From Bacteroidota bacterium (GTDB lineage: Bacteria > Bacteroidota > Bacteroidia > Bacteroidales > JAADJA01): a stretch of DNA of 5,446 bases. Below, piece after piece: positions 1 to 5,446 of this stretch. The position numbers were made by a program, and so were the translations under genes. The DNA is taken from positions 1 through 5,446 of the forward strand of contig JAJRTT010000274.1 of NCBI GenBank assembly GCA_024278155.1, in the 5' to 3' direction. The number at the start of each line of letters is the position of its first letter. Positions within the stretch are counted from its first letter, which is position 1. Under the pieces are notes generated by a model that had not been told where the DNA came from, did not search any database, and saw only the letters and a program-made list of their open reading frames with translations.

Positions 1-803
1 TAACCAATTTCTTTAGAAATCCTCACGGCAGCCGCACCCATTTTTTCCCTTACTTCAGCTGTCAATGTCGGTGAAGGGCTTTCCTCGATGATTTTCTGGT
101 AACGCCTTTGTATAGAGCATTCCCTTTCAAAAAGATGGACTACATTCCCATAATTGTCACCGATAACTTGTATCTCGATATGGCGGGGATCTTCCACATA
201 TTTCTCAACAAAAACAGTCCCGTCGCTGAAATAGTTTTTGGCTTCGCGGCTGGTATTTTCGATGGCCTCGTCCAATTCATTTTCCGAATGGACAATCCGC
301 ATCCCCTTGCCACCACCACCGGCAGCAGCTTTCACCAATAATGGAAATGGGATTTCTTTGGCGGCCATCATCAGGCTTGCCTTATCGCCTGTTTTGGCTT
401 CGGTCATCGGGATGCCCAGTTCCTTCACGAATTTCCGGGATTCGATCTTATTCCCCATTAGTTTTATTGCACGGGTATTGGGGCCAATGAAGACAATATT
501 GTTCTTTTCGCAAGCAGCCACCAAATCCGGGTTTTCGGCCAAAAAACCATAACCGGGATGAATGGCCTCACAAGCCGTTTCTTTCGCAATGCCAATTATT
601 TTTTCAATACTCAAATAGGTTTCACTGAGCTCGATGCTATCGCCAAGGCAATAGGCCTCATCGGCCATATCCACATGCAAGGCATCTTCATCCGCAATTG
701 AATAAATGGCAATTGTTTTTATCCCCAGGTCTTTTGCCGACCTGATTATCCGTACGGCGATTTCGCCCCGGTTCGCGATGAGTATCTTATTAAATATTGT
801 CAT
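1..803 (-). CDS. Biotin carboxylase subunit, probably methylcrotonyl-CoA carboxylase alpha (3' part beyond the window)
   Basis: The reading frame opens at an ATG at 803-801 and stays open to the left edge, giving 267 complete codons. The N-terminus KILIANRGEIAVRIIRSAKD (residues 6-25) is the standard start of biotin carboxylases. It is followed by EAIHPGYGFLAENP (79-92), the ATP-grasp glycine loop KAAAGGGGKGMR (158-169), EKYVEDPRHIEIQV (200-213) and ERECSIQRRYQKIIEESP (226-243). Family knowledge: this domain uses ATP and bicarbonate to carboxylate biotin in the cytoplasm. Full acyl-CoA carboxylase alpha chains are about 450 residues (AccC type) or about 650 with a C-terminal biotin carrier domain (MccA/PccA type). 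The missing C-terminus would decide between them. I infer methylcrotonyl-CoA carboxylase because a methylglutaconyl-CoA hydratase-like gene lies upstream on the same strand. AccC or a propionyl-CoA carboxylase subunit remains possible. The 79-bp gap to the gene upstream holds direct repeats and no clear ribosome binding site. Confidence 0.93.
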   Translation of the reverse strand, partial: MTIFNKILIANRGEIAVRIIRSAKDLGIKTIAIYSIADEDALHVDMADEAYCLGDSIELSETYLSIEKIIGIAKETACEAIHPGYGFLAENPDLVAACEKNNIVFIGPNTRAIKLMGNKIESRKFVKELGIPMTEAKTGDKASLMMAAKEIPFPLLVKAAAGGGGKGMRIVHSENELDEAIENTSREAKNYFSDGTVFVEKYVEDPRHIEIQVIGDNYGNVVHLFERECSIQRRYQKIIEESPSPTLTAEVREKMGAAAVRISKEIG

Positions 804-835
804 ATTTTTTCTGTTTAATTATTTCCTAATAAAAA

Positions 836-851
836 AGTAGGCAGTGGGCAA
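836..851. repeat. Left arm of inverted repeat flanking the four-helix-bundle gene
   Basis: AGTAGGCAGTGGGCAA here matches the reverse complement of 1317-1332 (AGGAGGCAGTAGGCAA) at 14 of 16 positions. The two arms enclose the whole four-helix-bundle gene and could mark the ends of a cassette or pair in a transcript. The arms are imperfect and belong to a larger family of similar motifs, so the exact ends are uncertain. Confidence 0.65.
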
Positions 852-876
852 TTTGCAATAAGCAGTGGGCAATTTG
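841..876. repeat. Two direct copies of a 15-bp motif, period 21
   Basis: GCAGTGGGCAATTTG occurs at 841-855 and again, identically, at 862-876, separated by CAATAA. The first copy is preceded by AGTAG, so the array begins as AGTAGGCAGTGGGCAA. It lies just past the stop codon of the four-helix-bundle gene and before the biotin carboxylase start. Related motifs in the opposite orientation lie on the other side of the four-helix-bundle gene, at 1287-1363. The repeat itself is read directly. Its function is unknown. Confidence 0.9.
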
Positions 877-882
877 AAAAAT

Positions 883-1248
883 CTATTTCGCACCATACTT
901 TCCAGGATTTTCCATCATATGATTTAATAATCTTCCAACCTCTAAGGATTTACTATTAAAATCATCAAATATTTCACTTGTTATGTACTCACAAGCTAAT
1001 GCAAACTCCAACCAAACCTGAGTTTCGGAATTCTCACTATCAGAATCACTGACTTTGCTGATAAAATGTTTAGGATACCTTCTTTTACGATATCCTTCGG
1101 CGACATTTGTACACACCGAGCGGGAACATCTCCTGATTTGATCAGTAAGTGAATACGTTTCCTCTTTGGGGAATTTTTTGCTCATTTCAAATATTTCCAT
1201 TGCAAGCGAAAACCCCTTTTTATAAACTGTCAAATCTTTAAAATCCAT
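883..1248 (-). CDS. Four-helix-bundle protein (S23 / 23S rRNA intervening-sequence protein family)
   Basis: This 121-residue protein starts at ATG 1248-1246 and ends with TAG at 885-883. It carries the family pattern: FKDLTVYKKG near the N-terminus, FPKEETYSLTDQIRR (residues 26-40), a small-residue stretch and NVAEGYRKRRYPKHFISK (48-65), then ENSETQVWLEFALACEYI (72-89). These fit four amphipathic helices. No signal peptide or membrane segment is visible, so it is probably cytoplasmic. Family knowledge: members were first noted in intervening sequences of 23S rRNA genes. The fold is shared with the Avd accessory protein of diversity-generating retroelements, and many Bacteroidota carry free-standing copies of unknown function. 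No rRNA, reverse transcriptase or template repeat is in this window. The gene interrupts two leucine-degradation-type genes, lies on the same strand, has repeats on both sides, and looks more AT-rich than the enzymes around it, so I infer an inserted cassette. Confidence 0.9.
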   Translation of the reverse strand: MDFKDLTVYKKGFSLAMEIFEMSKKFPKEETYSLTDQIRRCSRSVCTNVAEGYRKRRYPKHFISKVSDSDSENSETQVWLEFALACEYITSEIFDDFNSKSLEVGRLLNHMMENPGKYGAK

Positions 1249-1286
1249 AAGTTTAATTTTACAAATTTCATATTCCTTTTTACCTT

Positions 1287-1363
1287 TTGCTTACTGCATG
1301 TTGCCAACTCCTTTTTTTGCCTACTGCCTCCTTTTTTTCTTACCATCGCCTATTGCATACTGC
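1287..1363. repeat. Degenerate TTGCYTACTGC repeat cluster, right flank of the four-helix-bundle gene
   Basis: Variants of one motif recur here: TTGCTTACTGC at 1287-1297, TTGCCTACTGCC at 1317-1328 and TCGCCTATTGCATACTGC at 1346-1363. They are separated by T/C-rich runs. A further relative, ATTGCTCATTGCCTAC, lies at 1429-1444 between the two hairpins. These are the reverse complement of the GCAGTGGGCAA type at 841-876, so the four-helix-bundle gene has opposite-facing copies on its two sides. On the minus strand this cluster is the upstream region of that gene. Confidence 0.75.
1317..1332. repeat. Right arm of inverted repeat flanking the four-helix-bundle gene
   Basis: TTGCCTACTGCCTCCT is the inverted partner of 836-851, with 14 of 16 positions matching. 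About 465 bp lie between the arms, including the complete small gene. No duplicated target bases could be identified outside the arms, so whether these are transposon-like ends is open. Confidence 0.65.
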
Positions 1364-1375
1364 TTTTACTTCTCC

Positions 1376-1422
1376 AACCTTTCAGGTCACCACCGCACAA
1401 TCCGCCTTCGACCTAAAAGGTT
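1376..1422. repeat. Structured repeat copy 1: 13-position stem, 21-nt loop
   Basis: AACCTTTCAGGTC (1376-1388) pairs with GACCTAAAAGGTT (1410-1422), giving 12 Watson-Crick pairs and one C-A mismatch around a 21-nt loop. A second copy with the same stem length and loop length begins 86 bp further on. Only short T runs follow on the plus strand and none on the minus strand, so it is a poor intrinsic terminator. It may be an RNA structure, a protein site or a mobile-element end. Confidence 0.85.
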
Positions 1423-1461
1423 TTCCACATTGCTCATTGCCTACTCTTGCTCTTTTTTCTC

Positions 1462-1508
1462 AACCTTCCGGGTCTCCTACGCTCAGGCTTACTCCGACCC
1501 AAAAGGTT
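1462..1508. repeat. Structured repeat copy 2: 13-position stem, 21-nt loop, abutting the hydratase stop codon
   Basis: AACCTTCCGGGTC (1462-1474) pairs with GACCCAAAAGGTT (1496-1508), giving 11 Watson-Crick pairs and two adjacent mismatches around a 21-nt loop. Compared with copy 1, pair 1384-1414 (A-T) is replaced by 1470-1500 (G-C), a compensatory change, while only about half of the loop positions agree. The right arm ends directly beside the hydratase stop codon (1511-1509), so on the minus-strand transcript the hairpin would begin at the first base after the stop. Confidence 0.85.
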
Positions 1509-2291
1509 TTACTCCACCCAGCCCGGCCTTCTTTTCTCCAGAAAAGCTGCCATTCCCTGCTGTCCTTCATCCGCAGCCCTTAAGCGGGCAATCAGGTCGG
1601 CGGTATATTCCATTGTGTCCTCCAACTTATTTTCAATAACCTTATTTATCATTTCCTTTGTTTCTTCCACGGCTTTTGGGGCCGATGTCTTAAATTGCTT
1701 GATATAATCTTTCAGGACAGACTCTATTTCCCCATTTGAAATCGAACGGTTAACCAAACCAAACTTCTCCGCCTCTTTCCCTTTAAAGCGTTTTCCGGTC
1801 ATCATCAATTCCTTTCCCCCGAATTCACCGATACGCTTCAACACATATGGGCCAATGGTCGCCGGGGAAATCCCTATTTTCACCTCGCTGAATGCAAAGG
1901 TGGTGTTCTCCTCGGCAATAACAATATCACAGGCTGCAAGCAATCCGTTGGCACCTCCAAAAGCAGCACCATGAACAATTGCAATTGTTGGTTTTGGGCA
2001 AATATAAATTGTTTCAAATAAACCGGCAAGCCTTTTTCCGTCTTCAAAGTTTTCCCGATAACCGAATTGGGCAATCCCTTTCATGTAATTGAGGTCGGCC
2101 CCGGCACAAAAGGATTTTCCCTTTCCCCGCAAAACCACGACCCGTACATTTTCCATTGACCCAACTTCCCTAAAACAGTCCGTCAGTTCCGAAATCATCA
2201 CATCGTTAATGGCATTATGGAGTTCGGGGCGGTTCAGGTAAATCGTAACGATTGTATTGTTTAATTCAAATTGGATGGTTTGATATTTCAT
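1509..2291 (-). CDS. liuC: Enoyl-CoA hydratase/isomerase family protein, methylglutaconyl-CoA hydratase-like
   Basis: This is a 260-residue crotonase, the normal full length, starting at ATG 2291 and ending in TAA at 1509. The oxyanion-hole segments are FCAGADLNYMKG (residues 61-72) and VHGAAFGGANGLLAACD (106-122). FSEVKIGISPATIGPYV (134-150) carries the single catalytic glutamate, E136. The position that holds the first glutamate in classical enoyl-CoA hydratases is glycine 116. GADLN(W/Y)MK together with an SPATIxPYV-type segment is typical of LiuC-type methylglutaconyl-CoA hydratases, which hydrate 3-methylglutaconyl-CoA to HMG-CoA in leucine degradation. The C-terminus FLEKRRPGW is also the usual family ending. 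The biotin carboxylase gene further along the same strand would make the substrate, which supports this reading. The gene starts 21 bp after the permease stop, so the two are probably co-transcribed. Another short-chain enoyl-CoA hydratase cannot be excluded. Confidence 0.88.
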   Translation of the reverse strand: MKYQTIQFELNNTIVTIYLNRPELHNAINDVMISELTDCFREVGSMENVRVVVLRGKGKSFCAGADLNYMKGIAQFGYRENFEDGKRLAGLFETIYICPKPTIAIVHGAAFGGANGLLAACDIVIAEENTTFAFSEVKIGISPATIGPYVLKRIGEFGGKELMMTGKRFKGKEAEKFGLVNRSISNGEIESVLKDYIKQFKTSAPKAVEETKEMINKVIENKLEDTMEYTADLIARLRAADEGQQGMAAFLEKRRPGWVE

Positions 2292-2312
2292 TAGTCTAAA
2301 ATTACTGTTCTG

Positions 2313-4739
2313 TTATTCATATTTAATCGCATCCACCGGATTGAGCAAGGCAGCCTTGATAATAAAAAAGCTGATTGTCCCCAAACCAACAACAAAGACA
2401 CCGACACCGGCCAATGCAAAATAGACCCATTGTAGTCCGATGTGATAAACGAAATTGGAACTCAGCCATTCGCCCAACTTCCACCAGGCGAGTGGAACGG
2501 CAAGGATGTAGGATATTAAAATCAAAAGCGCAAATTCTTTATAAAGCATTGCCAGGATACTTCCCGTGGACCCGCCCAAGACTTTCCGAATGCCGATTTC
2601 GCGCGATTTCCGTTCGGCAATAAAGGACGAAAGCCCTAACAGGCCGAGAAGAGCGATAAATATCGTAAGCAAGGTGATACTGTTGACAATCCATCCGGTC
2701 TGTTGTTCATCCTTGTACATTTCATCCTGCATATCTTCAAGGAATTTATAATCGAACGGGCCAACGGCGCCAAATTCACGGTATTTCCGGTTTATAAAAG
2801 CAAGTGTTTCTTTTTTACTGGTTTCGTTTATATGGCAACAAAGGACAAATTCCGGTTCTTCACTGATGAAAAAGATAATCGGTTCAATCTTATTGTGCAT
2901 CGACTTAAAATTAAAATCCTTCACCACACCGATAACTTTCAGCATCCTACCACCCGAGCCATCTGCCTTGAACCCAAAATGGATTTTCTTTCCAAGGGCA
3001 TTATCGCCCCACCCAAAATCAACAGCGGCGGTTTCGTTTATAATCACCGACTCCATTTTATCCTGGCCCATTTGCCTGTCAAAATCCCTCCCCTTTACTA
3101 TTTCCATTTCAAAGGTTTTCACAAAATCATAATCCGTTTCACAATAAATTATGGCCTTGTTTTCCATCCCGGTTTCCTGTTCGATCCGCATCATCCTGAT
3201 CAAACCCATCCTGCTTGGAATCCCATTTGTATTTGTTGAAGAAAGAATATCCGGGTTTGAAAGCAATTCTTTTTTCAGGGAAAAAACCTTGCTCCTGAAA
3301 GTACTATCATTAAGTTTAAGAACAACAACATTGTTTTTATTGAACCCCATATTCTTGTTTTTCAGGAACCGCAGCTGGCCCGAAACCACAAGGGCACCGA
3401 TTATCATACTGATGGCAAGGAAAAACTGAACAACTACCAATACCTTACGGAGCAGGCCACCCTTTTTGCCCGGTTTGCCAATAGCCCCTTTTAAGACAAC
3501 GACCGGTTGAAAGGACGAAAGATAAAAGGCCGGGTAACTGCCGGATATCAGCCCGACAACAATTGTGAGTACCAAAATCCCGGAAAAAACCGCATTATTG
3601 TCAATTAGGTTCAAGGAAAGGTTTTTCCCAATGGCATTATTAAAATCGGGAAGCAACAACCAAACACCAAACAGCGATATAACAAGGGCTATCAAGGATA
3701 AAATGACAGATTCGACCAGGAACTGATTGACAAGTTGGCTTTTATAGGCTCCAAGCACTTTTCGTATCCCCACTTCCTTTGCCCTGATTGCCGACCGTGC
3801 CGTGGCCATGTTCATGTAATTAATGGAGGCGATAAGAAGGATAAAGATGGCCATTATCGAAAAAATCAACACATTGTCCCTGTCCCCGGAAGGCAGTTCC
3901 CCGCCAAGCCCTTTTTTGAAATGTGTATCGGCAAGTTTGGTATGAAGCACCTTGAAATCCAGATTGTACTTATCCCCAAGTTCTTTCATGTGCTTTTCGT
4001 AAAAAGCATTCGCCTTGATGTCAAAATCCGCGATACTGCTATTTTCCTTGAGAAGGATATATGCATACAGTTCGATCCGCCAAAATTTCTTGGGTTCCAT
4101 GCTGTTGAAATTGGCAGTGCCCTTTTCATTGGCGAGTGTCGCCATGGAAACAAGCCCATCGAATTTCAGATGGGAATTGCCGGGTAAATCTTCCATGATG
4201 CCCGTAATCTTAACAGATTTGTTTTGATCAAACCTGATAAGCTTTCCGATCGGATCTTCGTCACCAAAATATTTTCGGGCAAGTTTTTGGGTAAAAACGG
4301 CTGTGTTGTTTTCCGTCAGGCAAGTTTGAGGGTTTCCCCGGAGCAACTTATAGGAAAATATCTTGAAAACCGTTGAATCCGCATACATTAAGTCTTCTTC
4401 GTAATACTGTTTGTCATTATAAACTACCAAGGTATTCCCAAGATGTGAAAAACGGGTAAATTCTTCAACTTCAGGTATATTTGTTTTAAAAGCCGGGCCC
4501 AGGGGGGTTGGGACAACAGCAAACTTATCCAGGTTTCCCTTTATCCCAATCTCGCATTCAAGCCTGTATATCCGTTCATGCTTTTCGTTGTACTTATCGT
4601 AAGTGGACTCGTCCTGTACGTACAAAAGCACAAGCAAGGATGTCGCAATCCCAACCGACAAACCCAGTAAGTTCAGGATCGCATAAAACTTATTGCGGGC
4701 AAAGCCCCGGAAAAGACTTTTTAGGTTAAATTTAAACAT
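2313..4739 (-). CDS. ABC transporter permease, FtsX/MacB family (two-module)
   Basis: This 808-residue inner-membrane protein starts at ATG 4739 and ends with TAA at 2313. The N-terminal membrane segment (about 18-42) follows the basic stretch KSLFRGFARNKFY. A MacB-like extracytoplasmic domain (about 45-285) comes next. The first FtsX block has helices near 290-310, 340-363 and 385-408. A second signal-anchor-like helix (about 430-455) and a second extracytoplasmic domain (about 460-680) lead to the second FtsX block, with helices near 684-708, 735-757 and 771-795. Both blocks carry the same cytoplasmic motif, KEVGIRKVLGAYKSQL (321-336) and REIGIRKVLGGSTGSI (713-728), and the protein ends in NPVDAIKYE. 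Family knowledge: such permeases work with a separate LolD/MacB-type ATPase in export, lipoprotein release or efflux. No ATPase gene is in the window, so the substrate is unknown. It leads an apparent transcription unit with the hydratase gene 21 bp downstream. Confidence 0.93.
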   Translation of the reverse strand: MFKFNLKSLFRGFARNKFYAILNLLGLSVGIATSLLVLLYVQDESTYDKYNEKHERIYRLECEIGIKGNLDKFAVVPTPLGPAFKTNIPEVEEFTRFSHLGNTLVVYNDKQYYEEDLMYADSTVFKIFSYKLLRGNPQTCLTENNTAVFTQKLARKYFGDEDPIGKLIRFDQNKSVKITGIMEDLPGNSHLKFDGLVSMATLANEKGTANFNSMEPKKFWRIELYAYILLKENSSIADFDIKANAFYEKHMKELGDKYNLDFKVLHTKLADTHFKKGLGGELPSGDRDNVLIFSIMAIFILLIASINYMNMATARSAIRAKEVGIRKVLGAYKSQLVNQFLVESVILSLIALVISLFGVWLLLPDFNNAIGKNLSLNLIDNNAVFSGILVLTIVVGLISGSYPAFYLSSFQPVVVLKGAIGKPGKKGGLLRKVLVVVQFFLAISMIIGALVVSGQLRFLKNKNMGFNKNNVVVLKLNDSTFRSKVFSLKKELLSNPDILSSTNTNGIPSRMGLIRMMRIEQETGMENKAIIYCETDYDFVKTFEMEIVKGRDFDRQMGQDKMESVIINETAAVDFGWGDNALGKKIHFGFKADGSGGRMLKVIGVVKDFNFKSMHNKIEPIIFFISEEPEFVLCCHINETSKKETLAFINRKYREFGAVGPFDYKFLEDMQDEMYKDEQQTGWIVNSITLLTIFIALLGLLGLSSFIAERKSREIGIRKVLGGSTGSILAMLYKEFALLILISYILAVPLAWWKLGEWLSSNFVYHIGLQWVYFALAGVGVFVVGLGTISFFIIKAALLNPVDAIKYE

Positions 4740-4812
4740 TCGGCAGATAAAGGTTCAAAAAAATCAAACTCCCCCTTCCATGGCACAAACTTCAATTGGA
4801 AAATATTTGGTG

Positions 4813-4820
4813 TAAAGATA
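4813..4820 (-). promoter_or_regulatory. Possible -7 element for the permease unit
   Basis: On the minus strand this reads TATCTTTA, one base off the Bacteroidota TAnnTTTG consensus, about 75 bp before the permease ATG. The -33 region is only T-rich, with no clear TTTG. This is a weak inference from a short motif. Confidence 0.35.
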
Positions 4821-4854
4821 CAAGTTTCTAAATGTGCCGATAAAATTTTTTATT

Positions 4855-4862
4855 TATTTTTG
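4855..4862 (+). promoter_or_regulatory. Possible -7 element for the short secreted ORF
   Basis: TATTTTTG matches the Bacteroidota TAnnTTTG consensus exactly and lies about 40 bp before the ATG at 4903. No convincing -33 TTTG is present, and the surroundings are AT-rich enough for chance matches. It points away from the permease promoter candidate, as expected for divergent genes. Confidence 0.4.
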
Positions 4863-4902
4863 CAAACATCGTCCCTGTTCAATCACCAAAAGCCTTGAGA
4901 AT

Positions 4903-5112
4903 ATGCTTCAACTTTCCGTTTGTACCTTAGTAAATAAATTGCACGGCCTTTTAAATACCTTTCCCGTTAAAAAGAAACCCTGTTTCCCGACCCTGTTATT
5001 GATTATTGTTTTCAATAGTATGGCTTGTGCCCAACAGGGGGAGATCGACAGTTTGAAAAACGTATTGGCCCAAAAAAAAGAAACCGGTGGGCAACTTGAA
5101 TTCAGCTTTTGA
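4903..5112 (+). pseudogene. Broken 5' end of a secreted or sensor protein gene (signal peptide plus stub)
   Basis: From ATG 4903 the frame gives 69 residues, ending in TGA at 5110-5112. An in-frame GTG at 4834 would extend it, but it lies upstream of the best promoter candidate. Residues about 23-43 look like a signal peptide: KKK, then a hydrophobic run TLLLIIVF, then a likely cleavage after MACA before QQ. The mature start, GEIDSLKNVLAQKKETG, resembles the opening of Bacteroidota TPR-containing sensor kinases, but the stub is too short to assign. An eight-A run at 5072-5079 precedes the stop. Removing one A would open a frame continuing to 5204-5206. Loss of the rest may be due to the mobile element downstream. 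A genuine short secreted peptide is less likely but possible. Confidence 0.5.
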
Positions 5113-5249
5113 TGTTAATTATCGAGGGAGAAAAAGAAGTTCTCAAAACGATTTACTTTGGGATAATTATTTTTGGTTTAGCCCCCTATTAATCGGACTA
5201 TTTTGATTTCTGTTCAAATATACGTATTTTCCATTTATAAATTTCATAA
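5113..5249. other. AT-rich gap between truncated ORF and transposase remnant
   Basis: No reading frame here matches anything I recognise. One frame is open from about 5054 to 5203 across the eight-A run and could be a continuation of the preceding stub after a frameshift, but its length is not significant in AT-rich DNA. The junction with the transposase remnant should lie near its end, because a stop (5247-5249) precedes the recognisable transposase sequence. No terminal repeat was found. Confidence 0.4.
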
Positions 5250-5446
5250 TATTGTTTAAGCAAGGAACTCCCTTCAGGCTACTCGTTAAAAGGCGAATGG
5301 AAAGATATAGGCAAATATGAAAATTACCTCTATCCGGTACATCAGCTCAGCGGCACATTTAAGGGCAAGTTCCTTGATAGCCTGAAACGGAAACTCAGGA
5401 AGGTTGCGGTGCTTGATGCTTTTGACGCACATATCCAGCAAGCGTA
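5250..5446 (+). pseudogene. IS91-like transposase fragment, 5'-truncated and running off the window
   Basis: The frame opens after a TAA at 5247-5249 with no plausible start codon and continues to the right edge, giving 65 codons. The central part, YLYPVHQLSGTFKGKFLDSL, followed by KRKLRK and ahead of it LSKELPSGYSLKGEWKDI, matches the region of IS91-family transposases that usually reads like LS..G.W......YLFPVK.LSK.FR.KFL. Family knowledge: these are HUH-type (Y2) enzymes that move by a rolling-circle-like mechanism, with a zinc-binding domain at the N-terminus. That domain and the first HUH residues are absent here, while the tyrosine region would lie beyond the window. This is probably a dead remnant or one broken by a later rearrangement. 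The family call rests on remembered motif similarity. Confidence 0.72.

Noticed and set aside
108..552. Plus-strand ORFs of 77 and 104 residues
   Set aside because: They are antisense to the biotin carboxylase, whose conserved motifs cover the whole region.
841..876. CRISPR-like direct repeats
   Set aside because: Only two 15-bp units with a 6-bp spacer, no further units, and no cas genes nearby.
883..1248. Diversity-generating retroelement accessory gene (Avd)
   Set aside because: The fold class is similar, but no reverse transcriptase, template/variable repeat pair or target gene is present in the window.
1262..1269. GAAATTTG as a -7 promoter element for the four-helix-bundle gene
   Set aside because: It deviates from the consensus at the first base and would leave a leader of only a few bases before the ATG.
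1462..1510. Intrinsic terminator for the hydratase
   Set aside because: On the minus strand the stem is followed by an A-rich, not T-rich, stretch. On the plus strand only four T follow, and the 21-nt loop is long for a terminator.
1287..1707. Overlapping plus-strand ORFs containing repeated RPKRF peptides
   Set aside because: The repeated peptide comes from the two hairpin copies read in different frames. Composition is low-complexity, and the ORFs run antisense into the hydratase gene.
1880..2074. 64-residue minus-strand ORF
   Set aside because: It is an alternative frame within the hydratase gene with no features of its own.
2375..4729. Many plus-strand ORFs of 60-178 residues
   Set aside because: They lie antisense to the well-supported permease gene, have no recognisable domains, and are expected shadows of its codon pattern.
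5212..5215. GTTC as an IS91-type insertion target next to the transposase remnant
   Set aside because: A four-base match is expected by chance, and the recognisable transposase sequence starts later and is truncated, so no intact element end can be placed.

Overview
The window looks like a chromosomal segment of a Bacteroidota bacterium, probably flavobacterial or cytophagal. The evidence is an 808-residue double-module FtsX/MacB-type permease of the architecture common in that phylum, a four-helix-bundle (S23/IVP family) protein of a familiar Bacteroidota subtype, weak or absent Shine-Dalgarno sequences, and TAnnTTTG-like -7 elements ahead of the outermost genes. This is judged from sequence features alone, without a database search.

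Layout. Four genes lie on the minus strand, read from right to left: the FtsX-like permease (4739-2313), a methylglutaconyl-CoA hydratase-like crotonase (2291-1509), a small four-helix-bundle protein (1248-883), and the N-terminal 267 codons of a biotin carboxylase subunit (803 to the left edge). The biotin carboxylase has no stop inside the window. Its best reading, given the hydratase beside it, is the alpha subunit of methylcrotonyl-CoA carboxylase. The two enzymes would then catalyse consecutive steps of leucine/isovalerate breakdown: methylcrotonyl-CoA to methylglutaconyl-CoA to HMG-CoA.

The most interesting part is 836-1508, between these two enzymes. The four-helix-bundle gene is bracketed by inverted families of GCAGTRGGCAA-type motifs. 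On its hydratase side are two tandem 47-nt hairpins 86 bp apart. Both have 13-position stems and 21-nt loops. One stem pair differs by a compensatory change (A-T to G-C) and the loops have diverged. The second hairpin ends at the base next to the hydratase stop codon. The block reads as a small cassette lodged in a catabolic operon, with its own repeated structured element.

The right end, from about 4740, is different. A divergent promoter region separates the permease from a short plus-strand ORF (4903-5112) that encodes a convincing signal peptide but stops after about 24 mature residues. It is probably the broken 5' end of a secreted or sensor gene. After about 140 bp of AT-rich sequence comes a 5'-truncated IS91-like transposase fragment that runs off the right edge. 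This suggests the right flank has been disrupted by transposition.
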